In this document: positions 17,144-27,627 of the stretch, piece by piece
Numbering within the stretch: position 1 is the stretch's first letter
Layout: each line of letters starts with the position of its first letter
NCBI RefSeq assembly: GCF_003254665.1
Contig: NZ_QHGY01000001.1
Span: 496,001-560,000 of the forward strand
DNA from: Billgrantia lactosivorans
GTDB lineage: Bacteria > Pseudomonadota > Gammaproteobacteria > Pseudomonadales > Halomonadaceae
Direction of reading: 5' to 3'
DNA: 64,000 nucleotides
The notes under the pieces: model-generated
What the model was told of the DNA's origin: nothing
What the model saw: only the letters and a program-made list of their open reading frames with translations
The model's database searches: none
Program-made: the position numbers and the translations under genes

Positions 17144-17772
17144 CAGGGTCGACTCTCCTCGTTCAGGCGCCTCTCCAGGCGCTGCTTGTCCTGTACGGTG
17201 TTGAGATTGCCGAAGGCGGCGGGGCAATCGCTGAAGTCCACGCTGGCCCAGGCATGGCGCTCGAGCCAGCGCCCGACCTTGCGCTCCCCCTCCGCGAGGG
17301 CGGCGCGCAGGTCGTCCGCCAGCGCACGCTCCAGCAGCATCACCACCGGATGCAGGCGCTCGCCGTCATGGGCCACGGCGATGCGGCAATCGTCGATGCC
17401 GGCCGCCATCCGAACCACCAGGTCCGCTGGCAGCGCCGGCGTGTCGCAGGGCACGACCAGCACCCAGGGAGTGGTGGCCGCACGGAGCCCGCTGTAGATG
17501 CCCATCAGCGGGCCCTGAAAGCCACTCTCGGCATCGCTCACGACACGATCGCCAAGGCGGCGATAGCTCTCGAGGTGACGATTGGCACTGACCAGCACTT
17601 CGCCCACCCTGCCCGCCAGACGCGCCCGGACGTGCTCCACCAGCGCCAGCCCGCCCAGCCGCTCCAGGCCCTTGTCGCGCCCGCCCATGCGACGACCTCG
17701 CCCGCCGGCCAGGATCAGGCCGGTGATCTCGGTTGCCGGGTTTGGAACGCGGCTGAGGGGGGAAACGGACAT
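17143..17772 (-). CDS. mobA: Molybdenum cofactor guanylyltransferase MobA
   Basis: 209 residues. Attaches GMP to molybdopterin to make the bis-MGD cofactor of DMSO-reductase-family enzymes such as nitrate reductase and formate dehydrogenase. Seen: the nucleotidyltransferase signature LILAGGRGRRMGGRDKGL at residues 19-36, and VVPCDTPALPADL with the metal-binding aspartate. Start MSVSPLS at 17772; an ATG three codons earlier is equally possible. First gene of the Moco operon, so the cell is predicted to use MGD-type enzymes, though none lies in this window. Confidence 0.94.
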   Translation of the reverse strand: MSVSPLSRVPNPATEITGLILAGGRGRRMGGRDKGLERLGGLALVEHVRARLAGRVGEVLVSANRHLESYRRLGDRVVSDAESGFQGPLMGIYSGLRAATTPWVLVVPCDTPALPADLVVRMAAGIDDCRIAVAHDGERLHPVVMLLERALADDLRAALAEGERKVGRWLERHAWASVDFSDCPAAFGNLNTVQDKQRLERRLNEESRP

Positions 17773-17850
17773 AGCCTCCATGATGCCTCAGCCGGCACGC
17801 CGGTGCCATTGCCCGCGAGCCCATCGCCCGCTGTCGTGATCCGGGTCACC

Positions 17851-17879
17851 TTATGCATGACGGCCGCAGCGGGTATCAT
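17851..17879 (+). promoter_or_regulatory. Candidate promoter for the XRE-cupin regulator
   Basis: TTATGC (17851-17856) and TATCAT (17874-17879) with a 17-base spacer, 33 bases before the regulator start codon. Lies in the divergent gap with mobA. Confidence 0.4.
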
Positions 17880-17912
17880 GCGTCAAACAAATCGAACGAC
17901 CTGGACCTGACA

Positions 17913-18494
17913 ATGGAAGGATTTGATGTGGGGACGCGTCTGCGCGAGCTGCGCAAGACACGCAAGCTGTCCCAACGCGAACTGGCCAAGCGAGCCGGCG
18001 TCACCAACAGCACCATCTCGCTGATCGAGCAGAACAGCGTCAGTCCTTCGGTGAGTTCGCTGAAAAAGATCCTCGATGCCTTGCCGGTATCGATCAGCGC
18101 CTTCTTCGCCGGCGACGAACCCTCCCCGCCACGCGCCTTCTACCCTGCCGAGGAGCTCACCGAGATCGGCGACGGCCACCTGTCGTGGCGCCTGGTGGCG
18201 GCACGCCGCCCCGATCGCAGCATGTCGATCATCCATGAGCGCTACCCGCCCGGGGCCGATACCGGCGAGGAGATGCTCGAGCACGACGGCGAGGAAGGCG
18301 GCGTGGTGGTCGCCGGCGAGATCGAGCTCACCGTGGCCGGCGAAGCGCGGCTGCTGCGCAGCGGCGATGCCTACTACTTCGACTCCCGCCTGCCCCACCG
18401 CTTTCGCAACGTGAGCGACGCGGAGTGCGTGATCGTCAGCGCCAACTCCCCGCCGACCTTTTCCGAGGGCGGCAGGGAGCTGCATCACGCCTGA
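17913..18494 (+). CDS. XRE helix-turn-helix regulator with cupin domain (PuuR-like)
   Basis: 193 residues. Residues 5-60 are a Cro/C1-type helix-turn-helix (GTRLRELRKTRKLSQRELAK, VTNSTISLIEQNSVSPSVSSL). Residues about 110-185 are a cupin_2 sensor domain (EEGGVVVAGEIELTVAGE, GDAYYFDSRLPHRFRN). This architecture is that of PuuR and related regulators of putrescine, amine or amino acid catabolism. Start 17913 is chosen to begin just before the helix-turn-helix. The neighbours do not reveal a target: mobA diverges and uraA converges. Confidence 0.85.
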   Translation: MEGFDVGTRLRELRKTRKLSQRELAKRAGVTNSTISLIEQNSVSPSVSSLKKILDALPVSISAFFAGDEPSPPRAFYPAEELTEIGDGHLSWRLVAARRPDRSMSIIHERYPPGADTGEEMLEHDGEEGGVVVAGEIELTVAGEARLLRSGDAYYFDSRLPHRFRNVSDAECVIVSANSPPTFSEGGRELHHA

Positions 18495-18557
18495 GCTTGC
18501 CCGCAAACTGGCTGCGCTTGCCGATGTTTCAAACAACCCTCAAGGCTATGCGTCACG

Positions 18558-19799
18558 TCACTCCTCATCGGCGGTGGGCAATACCCAGTTCAGCACGATG
18601 CCCACCAGGGCCGCCAGGCTCACGCCCTGCAGGGTGAACTGGCCGCCGCCGAACTGCATGCCGCCGATGCCGAACACCAGGATCAGCGAAACGACAACGA
18701 GGTTGCGCGGTGCGGTCAGCGAGTGGCCGGCGCGCACCAGGGTGTTCATGCCGACCACCGCGATGGAGCCGAACAGCAACGTCATGATGCCGCCCATCAC
18801 CGGGCCGGGAATGGTCTGCAGCAGTGCCCCGAGCTTGGCCACGAAGGCCAGTCCGATGGCGAAGCAGGCGGCCACCACCATGATCTTCGGGTTGAACGCC
18901 CGGGTCAGCGTCACCGCCCCGGTCACCTCCGAATAGGTGGTGTTGGGCGGCCCACCGAACAGCGCCGCGGCGGAGGTCGCCAGGCCGTCGCCCAGCAGGG
19001 TGCGATGTAGCCCCGGCTTTTCCAGGTAGTTACGGCGCGTGACCGAACCGATGGCGATCATGTCGCCGATATGCTCGACGGCCGGCGCGATGGCCACCGG
19101 GATCATGAACAGGATCGCCGCCCAGTGGAAGCTCGGCGCGGTGAACGAGGGCATGGCCAGCCAGTCCGCTTCGCGCACCGGCGTGAAGTCGACCAGGCCC
19201 ATCATCAACGCCATGCCATAGCCCACCAGGATGCCGCCCATGATCGGCACCAGCCGCAGCAGGCCACGGCCGAATACCGCCAGCACCAGCGTCACCAGCA
19301 GGCTGGCCATGGACAGCAGTATCGCCGGCCCGTAGTCGATGTGGTCGCTGGTCTCGCCGCTGGCCATGCTCACTGCCACCGGCGCCAGCGCCAGGCCGAT
19401 CACCATGATGACCGGCCCCACCACCACCGGCGGAAGCAGGCGATGCAGCCAGGCGGTGCCCTGCATGCGCACCGCCTGCGAGATCGCCACGTAGACCAGC
19501 CCAGCGGCCATCAGGCCGCCCATGGTGGCGGGTACGCCGAAGTTGGCCACCGAGCCCTGGATCGGCGCGATGAAGGCAAACGACGACGCCAGGAAGACCG
19601 GTACGGTCACCCGGGTCACGCCGTGAAACACCAGCGTGCCGAGCCCGGCGGTAAACAGCGCCACGCTGGGGTCGAGCCCGGTCAGCAGCGGTACCAGCAC
19701 CAGGGCACCGAAGGCGACGAAGAGCATCTGCGCCCCGGTCAGGATCACCCTGGCAAGGGATTCGGTCGGCGCCTGCGCAGCCGCCACGTGTTCGCTCAT
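18558..19799 (-). CDS. uraA: Uracil permease, NCS2 (UraA) family
   Basis: 413 residues, about 14 membrane segments. Proton-coupled uracil uptake. Seen: ALFTAGLGTLVFHGVTR, AIAPAVEHIGDMIAIG with the conserved histidine/glutamate region of UraA, and GGPPNTTYSEVTGAVTLTR, the NCS2 signature. Start 19799 (MSEHVAAAQ) gives the family length. It follows upp in the same direction with a terminator hairpin in between, a common uracil salvage pair: UraA brings uracil in and Upp traps it as UMP. Confidence 0.92.
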   Translation of the reverse strand: MSEHVAAAQAPTESLARVILTGAQMLFVAFGALVLVPLLTGLDPSVALFTAGLGTLVFHGVTRVTVPVFLASSFAFIAPIQGSVANFGVPATMGGLMAAGLVYVAISQAVRMQGTAWLHRLLPPVVVGPVIMVIGLALAPVAVSMASGETSDHIDYGPAILLSMASLLVTLVLAVFGRGLLRLVPIMGGILVGYGMALMMGLVDFTPVREADWLAMPSFTAPSFHWAAILFMIPVAIAPAVEHIGDMIAIGSVTRRNYLEKPGLHRTLLGDGLATSAAALFGGPPNTTYSEVTGAVTLTRAFNPKIMVVAACFAIGLAFVAKLGALLQTIPGPVMGGIMTLLFGSIAVVGMNTLVRAGHSLTAPRNLVVVSLILVFGIGGMQFGGGQFTLQGVSLAALVGIVLNWVLPTADEE

Positions 19800-19853
19800 G
19801 GGAAGCCATCCTTCTCTTGTGTCGTTAAGTGCGAATGAAGGCATCCTGCCCAG

Positions 19854-19886
19854 AAAAACGCCCCTGGATCGCAATCTCAGGGGCGT
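19854..19886 (-). terminator. Terminator/attenuator between upp and uraA
   Basis: On the minus strand, ACGCCCCTG and CAGGGGCGT form a perfect 9-bp stem with an 11-base loop, followed at once by five T. It is 20 bases after the upp stop and 55 bases before the uraA start, so it should reduce read-through from upp into uraA. Confidence 0.75.
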
Positions 19887-19905
19887 CTCGTCCGTATCCT
19901 GCGGC

Positions 19906-20535
19906 CTACCGGGTGCCGAAGATCTTGTCCCCCGCATCACCGAGGCCAGGGACGATGTAGCCATTTTCGTCCAGGTGGTCATCGATGGCGGCGGTATAGA
20001 TCTCGATGTCGGGGTAGGCGTCCTGCACTCGCTTGATGCCCTCGGGAGCCGCCACCAGCACGATCACCTTCATCTGCTGGCAGCCCCGCTCACGCAGCAT
20101 GTCCAGCGTAGCCACCATGGTGCCCCCGGTGGCCAGCATCGGATCGATGACGATCGCCAGGCGCTCGTCGAGGTCGCCCGCGAACTTGGCGAAATAGGGG
20201 ACCGGCTGCAGCGTCTCCTCGTCACGATAGAGCCCCACCACGCTGATCCGGGCGCTCGGTATCAGGTCGGTCACCCCGTCGAGCATGCCGAGGCCGGCAC
20301 GCAGGATCGGCACGATGGTCACTTTCTTGCCCTTGAGCAGCTTCACCGGAATCGGCTTGCCGCTCCAGCCGTCGATATCCTGCTCCTCGAGCTCCAGGTC
20401 CTTGGTCGCCTCGTAGGTGAGCAGCTTGGCCAGCTCACCGGCCAGCTCGCGAAAGCTCTTGGTGCTGATGCCGGCTTCGCGCATCAGACCCAGCTTGTGC
20501 TGGACCAGCGGATGTTGAATGGCATGGACGCTCAT
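19906..20535 (-). CDS. upp: Uracil phosphoribosyltransferase
   Basis: 209 residues. Converts uracil plus PRPP to UMP. Seen: N-terminal [13 protein letters not shown], the PRPP loop [12 protein letters not shown] and the uracil-binding C-terminal region [16 protein letters not shown]. The ATG at 20535 is the canonical start. Upstream lies a sigma-70-like promoter (20596-20624), so upp is probably the first gene of its own transcript and not driven from ung. Confidence 0.97.
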   Translation of the reverse strand: MSVHAIQHPLVQHKLGLMREAGISTKSFRELAGELAKLLTYEATKDLELEEQDIDGWSGKPIPVKLLKGKKVTIVPILRAGLGMLDGVTDLIPSARISVVGLYRDEETLQPVPYFAKFAGDLDERLAIVIDPMLATGGTMVATLDMLRERGCQQMKVIVLVAAPEGIKRVQDAYPDIEIYTAAIDDHLDENGYIVPGLGDAGDKIFGTR

Positions 20536-20595
20536 GACGGACCTCTCGGCGTGGGATGAAAGTGGCGACCCTGGTCGCATGGACGAGTCGCGCGC

Positions 20596-20624
20596 ATTTT
20601 ACCTGCAACCCGCGATCAGGTTAA
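20596..20624 (-). promoter_or_regulatory. Candidate upp promoter
   Basis: On the minus strand TTAACC (20624-20619) and TAAAAT (20601-20596) are separated by 17 bases, about 60 bases before the upp start codon and within the gap after ung. Confidence 0.5.
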
Positions 20625-20652
20625 GGCATGTCCGCCACTTGGCCACGACGAC

Positions 20653-21336
20653 TCAAGGGCTGGCGGGCAGTTGCCAGTCGATCGGCTCGCGACCGTTTGC
20701 CACGAGGAAGGCATTGGCCTGCGAGAAATGCCGATTGCCGAAGAAGCCGCGATGCGCCGAGAGCGGCGACGGGTGCGGGGATTCCAGCACTCGATGTCGC
20801 GCCGTGTCGATCAGCGCCTTCTTCTGCCGGGCATGGCTGCCCCAGAGCAGGAACACCGAGGGTTCGGCGTGGGCGCTGACGACCTCGATGGCGCGATCGG
20901 TGAAGGCCTCCCAGCCCCTGCCGCGGTGCGAGCCGGCATTGCCCTGCTCCACCGTGAGCGAGGTGTTGAGCAGCAGCACGCCCTGCCGCGCCCAATACTC
21001 CAGGTTGCCATGGGCGACCGGCTGGCAGCCGACGTCGGCGGCCAGCTCCTTGTAGATGTTGACCAGCGACGGCGGCGTCGGCACGCCGGGACGCACCGAG
21101 AAGCACAGGCCATGGGCCTGGTCGGGGCCGTGGTAGGGGTCCTGCCCCAGTATCACCACCTTGACCCGCTCCAGCGGGGTCAGGTCGAACGCCCGGAACC
21201 AGTTGGATGAGTGCGGGTAGATCACCTTCCTGGCGGCCTTCTCGGCGGCCAGGAAATTGCGCAGCTCGCGCATGTAGGGGGCGTCGAACTCGCTCCCCAG
21301 CCAGCGCTGCCAGCTCTCCGTCAATGGACAGCTCAT
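20653..21336 (-). CDS. ung: Uracil-DNA glycosylase
   Basis: 227 residues, family 1 UDG. Removes uracil from DNA to start base excision repair. Seen: the catalytic water-activating motif [21 protein letters not shown], uracil-binding [17 protein letters not shown] and the DNA-intercalation loop [16 protein letters not shown]. Begins 15 bases after gpt on the same strand, so it appears to be the last gene of a purine salvage operon. Confidence 0.97.
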   Translation of the reverse strand: MSCPLTESWQRWLGSEFDAPYMRELRNFLAAEKAARKVIYPHSSNWFRAFDLTPLERVKVVILGQDPYHGPDQAHGLCFSVRPGVPTPPSLVNIYKELAADVGCQPVAHGNLEYWARQGVLLLNTSLTVEQGNAGSHRGRGWEAFTDRAIEVVSAHAEPSVFLLWGSHARQKKALIDTARHRVLESPHPSPLSAHRGFFGNRHFSQANAFLVANGREPIDWQLPASP

Positions 21337-21351
21337 GCGCAGCCGCCCCGC

Positions 21352-21831
21352 TTATCGCTTGACCTGGTCGACCAGTGGCTCGACGTAGGCCACGCCCATG
21401 TCCCAAGGGAACTGGATCCAGCAGTCCTGTGCCACCTCGGTCAGGTACTGGTCCACCAGCGGCCGCCCTTCCGGCTTGGCATACACGGTGACGAAATGCG
21501 CCCTGGGCAGCATCTCGCGCACCTTGCGCGCGGTCTTGCCGGTATCGACCAGGTCGTCGACCAGCAGCCAGCCGTCGCCATCGTGATCGACTCCCTTCAT
21601 GACATCCAGCCCGCCCTGGTCCATGTGGTCGTAGCTCTTGATGCATACGGTGTCGATCAGGCGCACGTTCAGCTCGCGGGCGATCAGCGCCGCCGGGATC
21701 AGGCCGCCGCGGGTAATCGCGACGATGCCCTTGAAGTCGCGCTCGACGAGACGGTGACAGAGTTCGCGCACGTCGCGATGCAACTGGTCCCAGGAGACGG
21801 TGAAGTGCTGGTGATAGCGGGCGTTGCTCAT
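21352..21831 (-). CDS. gpt: Xanthine(-guanine) phosphoribosyltransferase
   Basis: 159 residues, the size of E. coli Gpt (152). Salvages xanthine and guanine to XMP/GMP with PRPP. Seen: [22 protein letters not shown] and the PRPP motif [19 protein letters not shown], with the C-terminal [16 protein letters not shown] that marks the Gpt branch. Start 21831 ([10 protein letters not shown]) sits 7 bases after the apt stop, so apt and gpt are co-transcribed. Membrane-associated in E. coli; nothing in the sequence decides this here. Confidence 0.92.
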   Translation of the reverse strand: MSNARYHQHFTVSWDQLHRDVRELCHRLVERDFKGIVAITRGGLIPAALIARELNVRLIDTVCIKSYDHMDQGGLDVMKGVDHDGDGWLLVDDLVDTGKTARKVREMLPRAHFVTVYAKPEGRPLVDQYLTEVAQDCWIQFPWDMGVAYVEPLVDQVKR

Positions 21832-21838
21832 GGTGGTG

Positions 21839-22384
21839 TCACTCGTCCTCATTGAAGGAGCAGACCGCGAAGACCCCGAAGCCGGCCTCGCGAATCCTGG
21901 CCGAGCCGCCGATTTCCGGCAGGTCGATGATGGTGGCGGTCTCCACCACCTGCCCGCCGGTACGCGTGATGAGCTTGGCGGCGGCCAGCATGGTGCCGCC
22001 GGTGGCGATCAGGTCGTCCATGATCAGGATCCGGTCGCCCTGGCGGAACGCATCGGAGTGCAGTTCCACCTCGGCCTGTCCGTACTCCAGCGTGTAGGTC
22101 TCGCTGATGGTGCGAAACGGCAGCTTGCCCTTCTTGCGCACCGGCACGAAGCTGCAGCCCAGCTCGTAGGCGACGGGCGCACCGATGATGAAGCCGCGCG
22201 CGTCGATGGCGGCGATCGCATCGAGCTCCATGTCCTGGTAGCGATGCACGAAGCTGTCGATCAGCTTGCGAAAGGCCGAGCTGTTCTGCAGCAGCGGCGT
22301 GATATCGCGAAAGTTGACCCCCTGCTGCGGCCAGTCGGGGACGGTTCGGATCACGGACTTGATGTAGTCGCCGTATATGCTCAT
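21839..22384 (-). CDS. apt: Adenine phosphoribosyltransferase
   Basis: 181 residues. Converts adenine to AMP. Seen: N-terminal [47 protein letters not shown], and PRPP loop [14 protein letters not shown]. The ATG at 22384 gives the family length; the upstream extension has only a TTG start. It lies 22 bases after the NCS2-type purine permease, consistent with uptake and trapping of purine bases as one unit. Confidence 0.96.
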   Translation of the reverse strand: MSIYGDYIKSVIRTVPDWPQQGVNFRDITPLLQNSSAFRKLIDSFVHRYQDMELDAIAAIDARGFIIGAPVAYELGCSFVPVRKKGKLPFRTISETYTLEYGQAEVELHSDAFRQGDRILIMDDLIATGGTMLAAAKLITRTGGQVVETATIIDLPEIGGSARIREAGFGVFAVCSFNEDE

Positions 22385-22406
22385 CGCGGGTCTCGGTGCG
22401 GAAGTG

Positions 22407-23708
22407 TCAGTCAAGGAACAGGAACTTCAATACGAACAGGATCGCCAGTATGACCACCGCCGGGTTGAGGTCGCGGAAACGGCCGGAGAGGGTCTTGATA
22501 GCAGCGTAGCTGATGAAGCCCAGCGCAATGCCCTCGGCGATGGAGAAGGTCAGCGGCATGGCCAGCGCGGCGATCAGCACGGGGGCGGCATCGGTCGGGT
22601 CGTCCCAGTTGGCGTGGGACAGGCTGCCGGCCATCAGCACCGCGACGTAGAGCAATGCACCGGCGGTGGCATAGGCCGGGATCGAGCCGGCCAGCGGGGC
22701 GAAGAACAGGCTGACCAGGAACAGCACGGCCACCACCACGGCGGTGAGGCCGGTACGGCCGCCCGAGGCGATGCCCGCGGTCGACTCGATGTAGCTGGTC
22801 GTGGTCGAGGTCCCCAGCACGGCGCCGGCCATCGAGGCGCCGCTGTCGGCCATCATGGCGCGGCCGAGGCGCGGCAGCTTGCCCTCCTTGTCGAGCAGCC
22901 CGCCCTTGTGCGCCACGCCCACCAGGGTGCCGGAGGTGTCGAACAGGTCGACGAAGAGAAAGGCGAATATCACGCTGAGCATGGCCACGTCGAGCGCACC
23001 GGCCAGGTCGAGCGCCATGAACGTCGGGGCGATGGAGGGCGGCATCGACATCAGCCCGCCGTACTCGTTGTGGCCCAGGATAATGGCGACCACCGTGACC
23101 CCGAGGATACCGATCATCACCGCGCCGGTGACGTTGAGGTAGGCCATCGCGGTGATGGCAAAGAAGCCCAGCAGCGCGTAGATCGCGGCGGGTTCGGAGA
23201 GGTCGCCCAACGCCACGTAGGTGGCCGGATCCGACACCACGATGCCGGCGTTCTTGAGTGCGATCATGGCCAGGAACAGGCCGATGCCGGCGGCGATGCC
23301 CAGGCGCAGGGAGAGCGGGATGGAGTGGATGATCCACTCGCGCACCTTGAAGATGCTGAGCAGGAAGAAGCACAGGCCGGAGAAGAACACCGCCCCCAGC
23401 GCCGCCTCCCAGCTATAGCCCATGCCGAGCACCACGCCATAGGTGAAGAAGGCGTTGAGCCCCATGCCGGGCGCCTGGGCGATCGGATAGTTGGCCCACA
23501 GGCCCATGACCAGACAGCCGATGGCGGCCGCCAGGCAGGTGGCGACGAATACCGCGCCGTAATCCATGCCCGCCTCGGAGAGAATGCTGGGGTTGACGAA
23601 GATGATGTAGGCCATGGTCAGGAAGGTGGTGATCCCGGCAATGACCTCGGTCTTCACGCTGGTGTGGTGTTCGGTCAGCTTGAAGTGTCTATCGAGCATG
23701 TTCTTCAT
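22407..23708 (-). CDS. Purine nucleobase permease, AzgA/GhxP-type NCS2 family
   Basis: 433 residues, about 12-14 membrane segments. Seen: [58 protein letters not shown] and [21 protein letters not shown], all signatures of the adenine/guanine/hypoxanthine transporters (AdeP/GhxP, PbuG). Transports purine bases with protons; which base cannot be read. Start 23708 is used; ATGs at 23699 and 23717 are close alternatives. First gene of permease-apt-gpt-ung. The 202-base gap to ribE shows no strong promoter by eye apart from a TATACA -10-like sequence. Confidence 0.9.
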   Translation of the reverse strand: MKNMLDRHFKLTEHHTSVKTEVIAGITTFLTMAYIIFVNPSILSEAGMDYGAVFVATCLAAAIGCLVMGLWANYPIAQAPGMGLNAFFTYGVVLGMGYSWEAALGAVFFSGLCFFLLSIFKVREWIIHSIPLSLRLGIAAGIGLFLAMIALKNAGIVVSDPATYVALGDLSEPAAIYALLGFFAITAMAYLNVTGAVMIGILGVTVVAIILGHNEYGGLMSMPPSIAPTFMALDLAGALDVAMLSVIFAFLFVDLFDTSGTLVGVAHKGGLLDKEGKLPRLGRAMMADSGASMAGAVLGTSTTTSYIESTAGIASGGRTGLTAVVVAVLFLVSLFFAPLAGSIPAYATAGALLYVAVLMAGSLSHANWDDPTDAAPVLIAALAMPLTFSIAEGIALGFISYAAIKTLSGRFRDLNPAVVILAILFVLKFLFLD

Positions 23709-23910
23709 TTTTGGCATTCCTGCGCACAAGGGCTGGTATTCGGCCAGGGAGCGAGAAAAGCCGCACATGGTACCCAAAGGCCGCCGACGATGCGAGGCCG
23801 CCCCTGAACGCCATGCCGCGGCACGGTTCGCTCTGTATAAGCAAACTCTGCGCCAAGCGCCAGCGCGGCCGCCAACGCAGGCTTGACGAAACGGTCATTT
23901 GAACCGCGAC

Positions 23911-24540
23911 TCAAGCGCCGCGCGCGGCGAGCACGCGCTCGACCGTCTCGACGATGGCCTGGGTCTGCGGATCGATTTCGATGTTGACCCGCTCGCCCGG
24001 CACGCGATCGACCAGAATGGTGCGCTCCAGCGTCTCGGGTATGAGGTCCACGCAGAAGCGCGGGCCATGGTCGGCCGTGGCCCGCCGCACCTCGCCGATG
24101 GTCAGGCTGATACCGTCGACCCCGATGTAGCCCTTGTCGAACAGGAAGCGCCCCAGCGCATGGGGCACCTCGAACCAGAGCCGGCGGTTGTTGGGCGCCT
24201 GATCCAGCTCCACCAGCTCGGCCATGGCCATGATGTGCCCGGACATGGCATGCCCGCCGATCTCGTCACCGAAACGCGCCGCCCGCTCGATATTGACGCG
24301 ATCGCCCTCGCGCAGCGCACCGAGATTGGTCACCCGCAGCGTCTCGCGCATCAGGTCGAAGCTGACCCGTTCGCCGTCGATGGCGGTGACGGTCAGGCAG
24401 ACGCCGTTGTGCGCCACCGAGGCCCCGGGCGCGAGCCCTTCGCGCAAGTGCTCGGGCAGGCTCACCACATGGGTGCGGAAGGCCTCCGCTTCCTGGATGG
24501 CGACGACCTCGGCCGTCCCCTGTACGATGCCTGTGAACAT
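23911..24540 (-). CDS. ribE: Riboflavin synthase, alpha subunit
   Basis: 209 residues built of two lumazine-binding (beta-barrel) repeats, about residues 1-95 and 96-195. Dismutates two 6,7-dimethyl-8-ribityllumazine to riboflavin. Seen: canonical N-terminus MFTGIVQGTAEV fixing the start at 24540, GASVAHNGVCLTVT and GGHAMSGHI in repeat 1, and YIGVDGISLTIGEV in repeat 2. No FMN riboswitch consensus is seen upstream. It stands alone and diverges from metNIQ. Confidence 0.95.
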   Translation of the reverse strand: MFTGIVQGTAEVVAIQEAEAFRTHVVSLPEHLREGLAPGASVAHNGVCLTVTAIDGERVSFDLMRETLRVTNLGALREGDRVNIERAARFGDEIGGHAMSGHIMAMAELVELDQAPNNRRLWFEVPHALGRFLFDKGYIGVDGISLTIGEVRRATADHGPRFCVDLIPETLERTILVDRVPGERVNIEIDPQTQAIVETVERVLAARGA

Positions 24541-24730
24541 CACGCCTCCTGGGCCGTTGCGACAGCGGTGAGAAAGGATTGGGCTCGCAGTGTAAGAATA
24601 CGCGGCCGCAACGTCCATCGGCAGCGCAGTGCGTGGCGCCAGCTGGACAGAACGAAGCCATGCACGGCACAGAGAATTCAGGAAATCTTGCTGATAACTG
24701 GCGCGAAGGATGCAAACATACACCAGCGGA

Positions 24731-24759
24731 TTGACAGCATGCTGCTTTGGTCCTAGTAT
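24731..24759 (+). promoter_or_regulatory. metNIQ promoter
   Basis: Perfect -35 TTGACA (24731-24736), 17-base spacer, -10 TAGTAT (24754-24759). Predicted start near 24766, giving a leader of about 208 bases before metN. Confidence 0.7.
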
Positions 24760-24765
24760 TCGCCA

Positions 24766-24907
24766 TCACATTTCAGGCGCCGATTTGTACCCGGATTGCG
24801 GGCGCCCACGCCGATGGGAAATGGAACACTCCATGCCCCGCGACGTGAAGTGCAGCTAAAAGGGTGTGTCCAGCGTTGATGGCCACCCGTCAGGGTGGCC
24901 TTTTTTT
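24766..24907 (+). ncRNA. Structured metNIQ leader ending in an intrinsic terminator
   Basis: Two stem-loops precede a strong terminator. Stem A: GGCG (24776-79) with CGCC (24803-06) and CCCG (24790-93) with CGGG (24799-802), with a 10-base 5' bulge. Stem B: CACG (24807-10) with CGTG (24844-47), GGG with CCC, and ATGGA-ACAC-TCCAT at the tip. The terminator is GGCCACCC (24881-88), GGGTGGCC (24893-900), T7. The tip loop ACAC can pair with GTGT in GGGTGTG (24862-68), and the same GGGTG can pair with CACCC in the terminator 5' arm, so mutually exclusive folds exist. This looks like a transcription attenuator or riboswitch upstream of a methionine transporter. It does not match SAM-I, SAM-II or SAH consensus by eye. 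Confidence 0.55.
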
Positions 24908-24973
24908 CGTTTCGGCCATCCGCCCCGGCGACCGCTGCGCCCGCCCCTCCGGGACGGCCTCTCAGGAAGCCAG

Positions 24974-26045
<1,072 letters not shown>

Positions 26046-26065
<20 letters not shown>

Positions 26066-26699
26066 CCTGATCCTCCAGGCGACCCTCGACACCCTCTACA
26101 TGGTCGCCGTGTCCGGCGTGATCTCTGCCCTGTTCGGTGTCCCGCTGGGCGTGCTGCTCTACGTCACGCGCCCGCGCCAGATCCTCGCGCGCCCGGCACT
26201 CAACCAGGCACTGGGCATGGTGACCAACGTCGGCCGCTCGATACCCTTCATCATCCTGATGGTGGCGATTATCCCTTTCACGCGGATGATCGTCGGCACT
26301 TCGATCGGCACCAACGCGGCCGTCGTGCCACTGACCCTCGCCGCCATCCCTTTCGTCGCGCGGCTGGTGGAAGGCGCGCTCAACGAGATACCGCCGGGCC
26401 TCGTCGAGGCCGCCCAGTCGATGGGGGCCACGCCGCACCAGATCATCACCAAGGTGCTCCTGCCCGAGGCCCGCGGCGGCATCATCACAGGGCTCACCAT
26501 TACCGTGGTCACCCTGGTGAGCTACTCGGCGATGGCCGGCGCGGTAGGCGGCGGCGGCCTGGGCGACCTGGGCATCCGCTACGGCTACAACCGCTTCAAC
26601 CCCACCATCATGCTGGTCACCGTGGCCATCCTGGTGGTCATGGTACAGGGCTTCCAGAGCCTGGGGGATTATCTGGTACGCAAGTCGGATCGCAAGTGA
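26046..26699 (+). CDS. metI: Methionine ABC transporter permease MetI
   Basis: 217 residues, five membrane segments. Forms the translocation pore as a dimer with MetN. Seen: TLYMVAVSGVISALFGVPLGVLLY, the coupling-helix EAA motif region GLVEAAQSMGATPHQIITKVLLPEA, and YSAMAGAVGGGGLGDLGIRYGY, all typical of MetI. The start at 26046 overlaps the metN end by 20 bases, implying translational coupling. Inner membrane. Confidence 0.96.
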
Positions 26700-26724
26700 C
26701 GCCACACCCAAGGAGAATGACCCA

Positions 26725-27549
26725 ATGCAAGCAAGCCTGCCCCGCCTGCTCGGCGCCGCCACCCTCGTCGGCACTCTCGCCACTGCCAGCCTGATCGCCG
26801 GCTGCGGCAACGGCGACGACGCCGAGACGCGCTCGATCAAGGTCGGCACCATGTCCGGCCCCGAGTCGGAAGTGATGGAGGTGGCGGTCCAGATCGCCAA
26901 GGAGCGCTACGATCTCGAGGTCGAGATCGTCGAGTTCACCGACTACGTCTCGCCCAACGCCGCGCTGGCCGACGGCAGCCTCGACGCCAACGCCTTCCAG
27001 CACGAACCCTACCTGCAGAGCATGATCGACGATCGCGGCTACGACCTGGCCGTGGCCGGGCACACCTTCGTCTATCCCATCGGCGCCTACTCCGAGAAGC
27101 ACGAGAGCCTCGACGAGCTGCCCGACGGCGCCACCATCGCCCTGCCCAACGACCCCACCAACGGTGGCCGCGCGATGATCCTGATGCACAATGCCGGCCT
27201 GGTGGAACTCGACGATCCCGAGAACCTCGAGGCGACACCGGTCGACGTGGTCGAGAACCCGCACGATTTCCAGTTCCGCGAGATCGAGGCGGCCCAGCTG
27301 CCGCGCGTCCTGGAGGACGTCGACTTGGCGTTCATCAACAACACCTTCGCCCAGCCGGCCGGCCTGCACCTGGATGACGCGCTGCTCAAGGAGGGGCCCG
27401 AATCGCCCTACGTCAACCTGATCGCGGTGCGCGCCGGCGACGAGGAGCGCGAGGAGATCCAGCAACTGGTCTCGGCCTACCAGAGCGAGGAAGTTGCCGA
27501 CAAGGCGCTGGAGCTGTTCGACGGCGGCGCCGTGCCCGGCTGGGAGTGA
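26725..27549 (+). CDS. metQ: Methionine-binding lipoprotein MetQ
   Basis: 274 residues. Periplasmic substrate-binding lipoprotein of the NlpA/MetQ family. Signal peptide with lipobox LIAGC (cysteine about residue 27). Seen: KVGTMSGPESEVMEVA, FTDYVSPNAALADGSLDANAFQH and NDPTNGGRAM, the family's ligand-binding elements. Last gene of metNIQ, 25 bases after metI with an AAGGAGAA ribosome site. A 14-bp hairpin follows the stop. Confidence 0.95.
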   Translation: MQASLPRLLGAATLVGTLATASLIAGCGNGDDAETRSIKVGTMSGPESEVMEVAVQIAKERYDLEVEIVEFTDYVSPNAALADGSLDANAFQHEPYLQSMIDDRGYDLAVAGHTFVYPIGAYSEKHESLDELPDGATIALPNDPTNGGRAMILMHNAGLVELDDPENLEATPVDVVENPHDFQFREIEAAQLPRVLEDVDLAFINNTFAQPAGLHLDDALLKEGPESPYVNLIAVRAGDEEREEIQQLVSAYQSEEVADKALELFDGGAVPGWE

Positions 27550-27574
27550 TCGCGCCGGCACGAGGTGCCGACGG

Positions 27575-27605
27575 CAACGGGCCGACGCATGGCGTCGGCC
27601 CGTTG
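27575..27605. terminator. 14-bp perfect stem-loop after metQ
   Basis: Arms CAACGGGCCGACGC (27575-27588) and GCGTCGGCCCGTTG (27592-27605) around a 3-base loop ATG. Lies between convergent metQ and the MTH1187-type gene. No T-tract on either strand. Confidence 0.6.
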
Positions 27606-27627
27606 GCAGCGTGCAGTCGCCTGGCGT

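Noticed and set aside
24541..24730. FMN riboswitch upstream of ribE
   Set aside because: The conserved RFN sequence blocks are not present on the minus strand in this gap.
24780..24860. Cobalamin riboswitch in the metN leader
   Set aside because: GGGAA ... GCCCCGCGAC recalls part of the B12 aptamer core, but the B12-box and the remaining conserved elements are missing and the length is too short.
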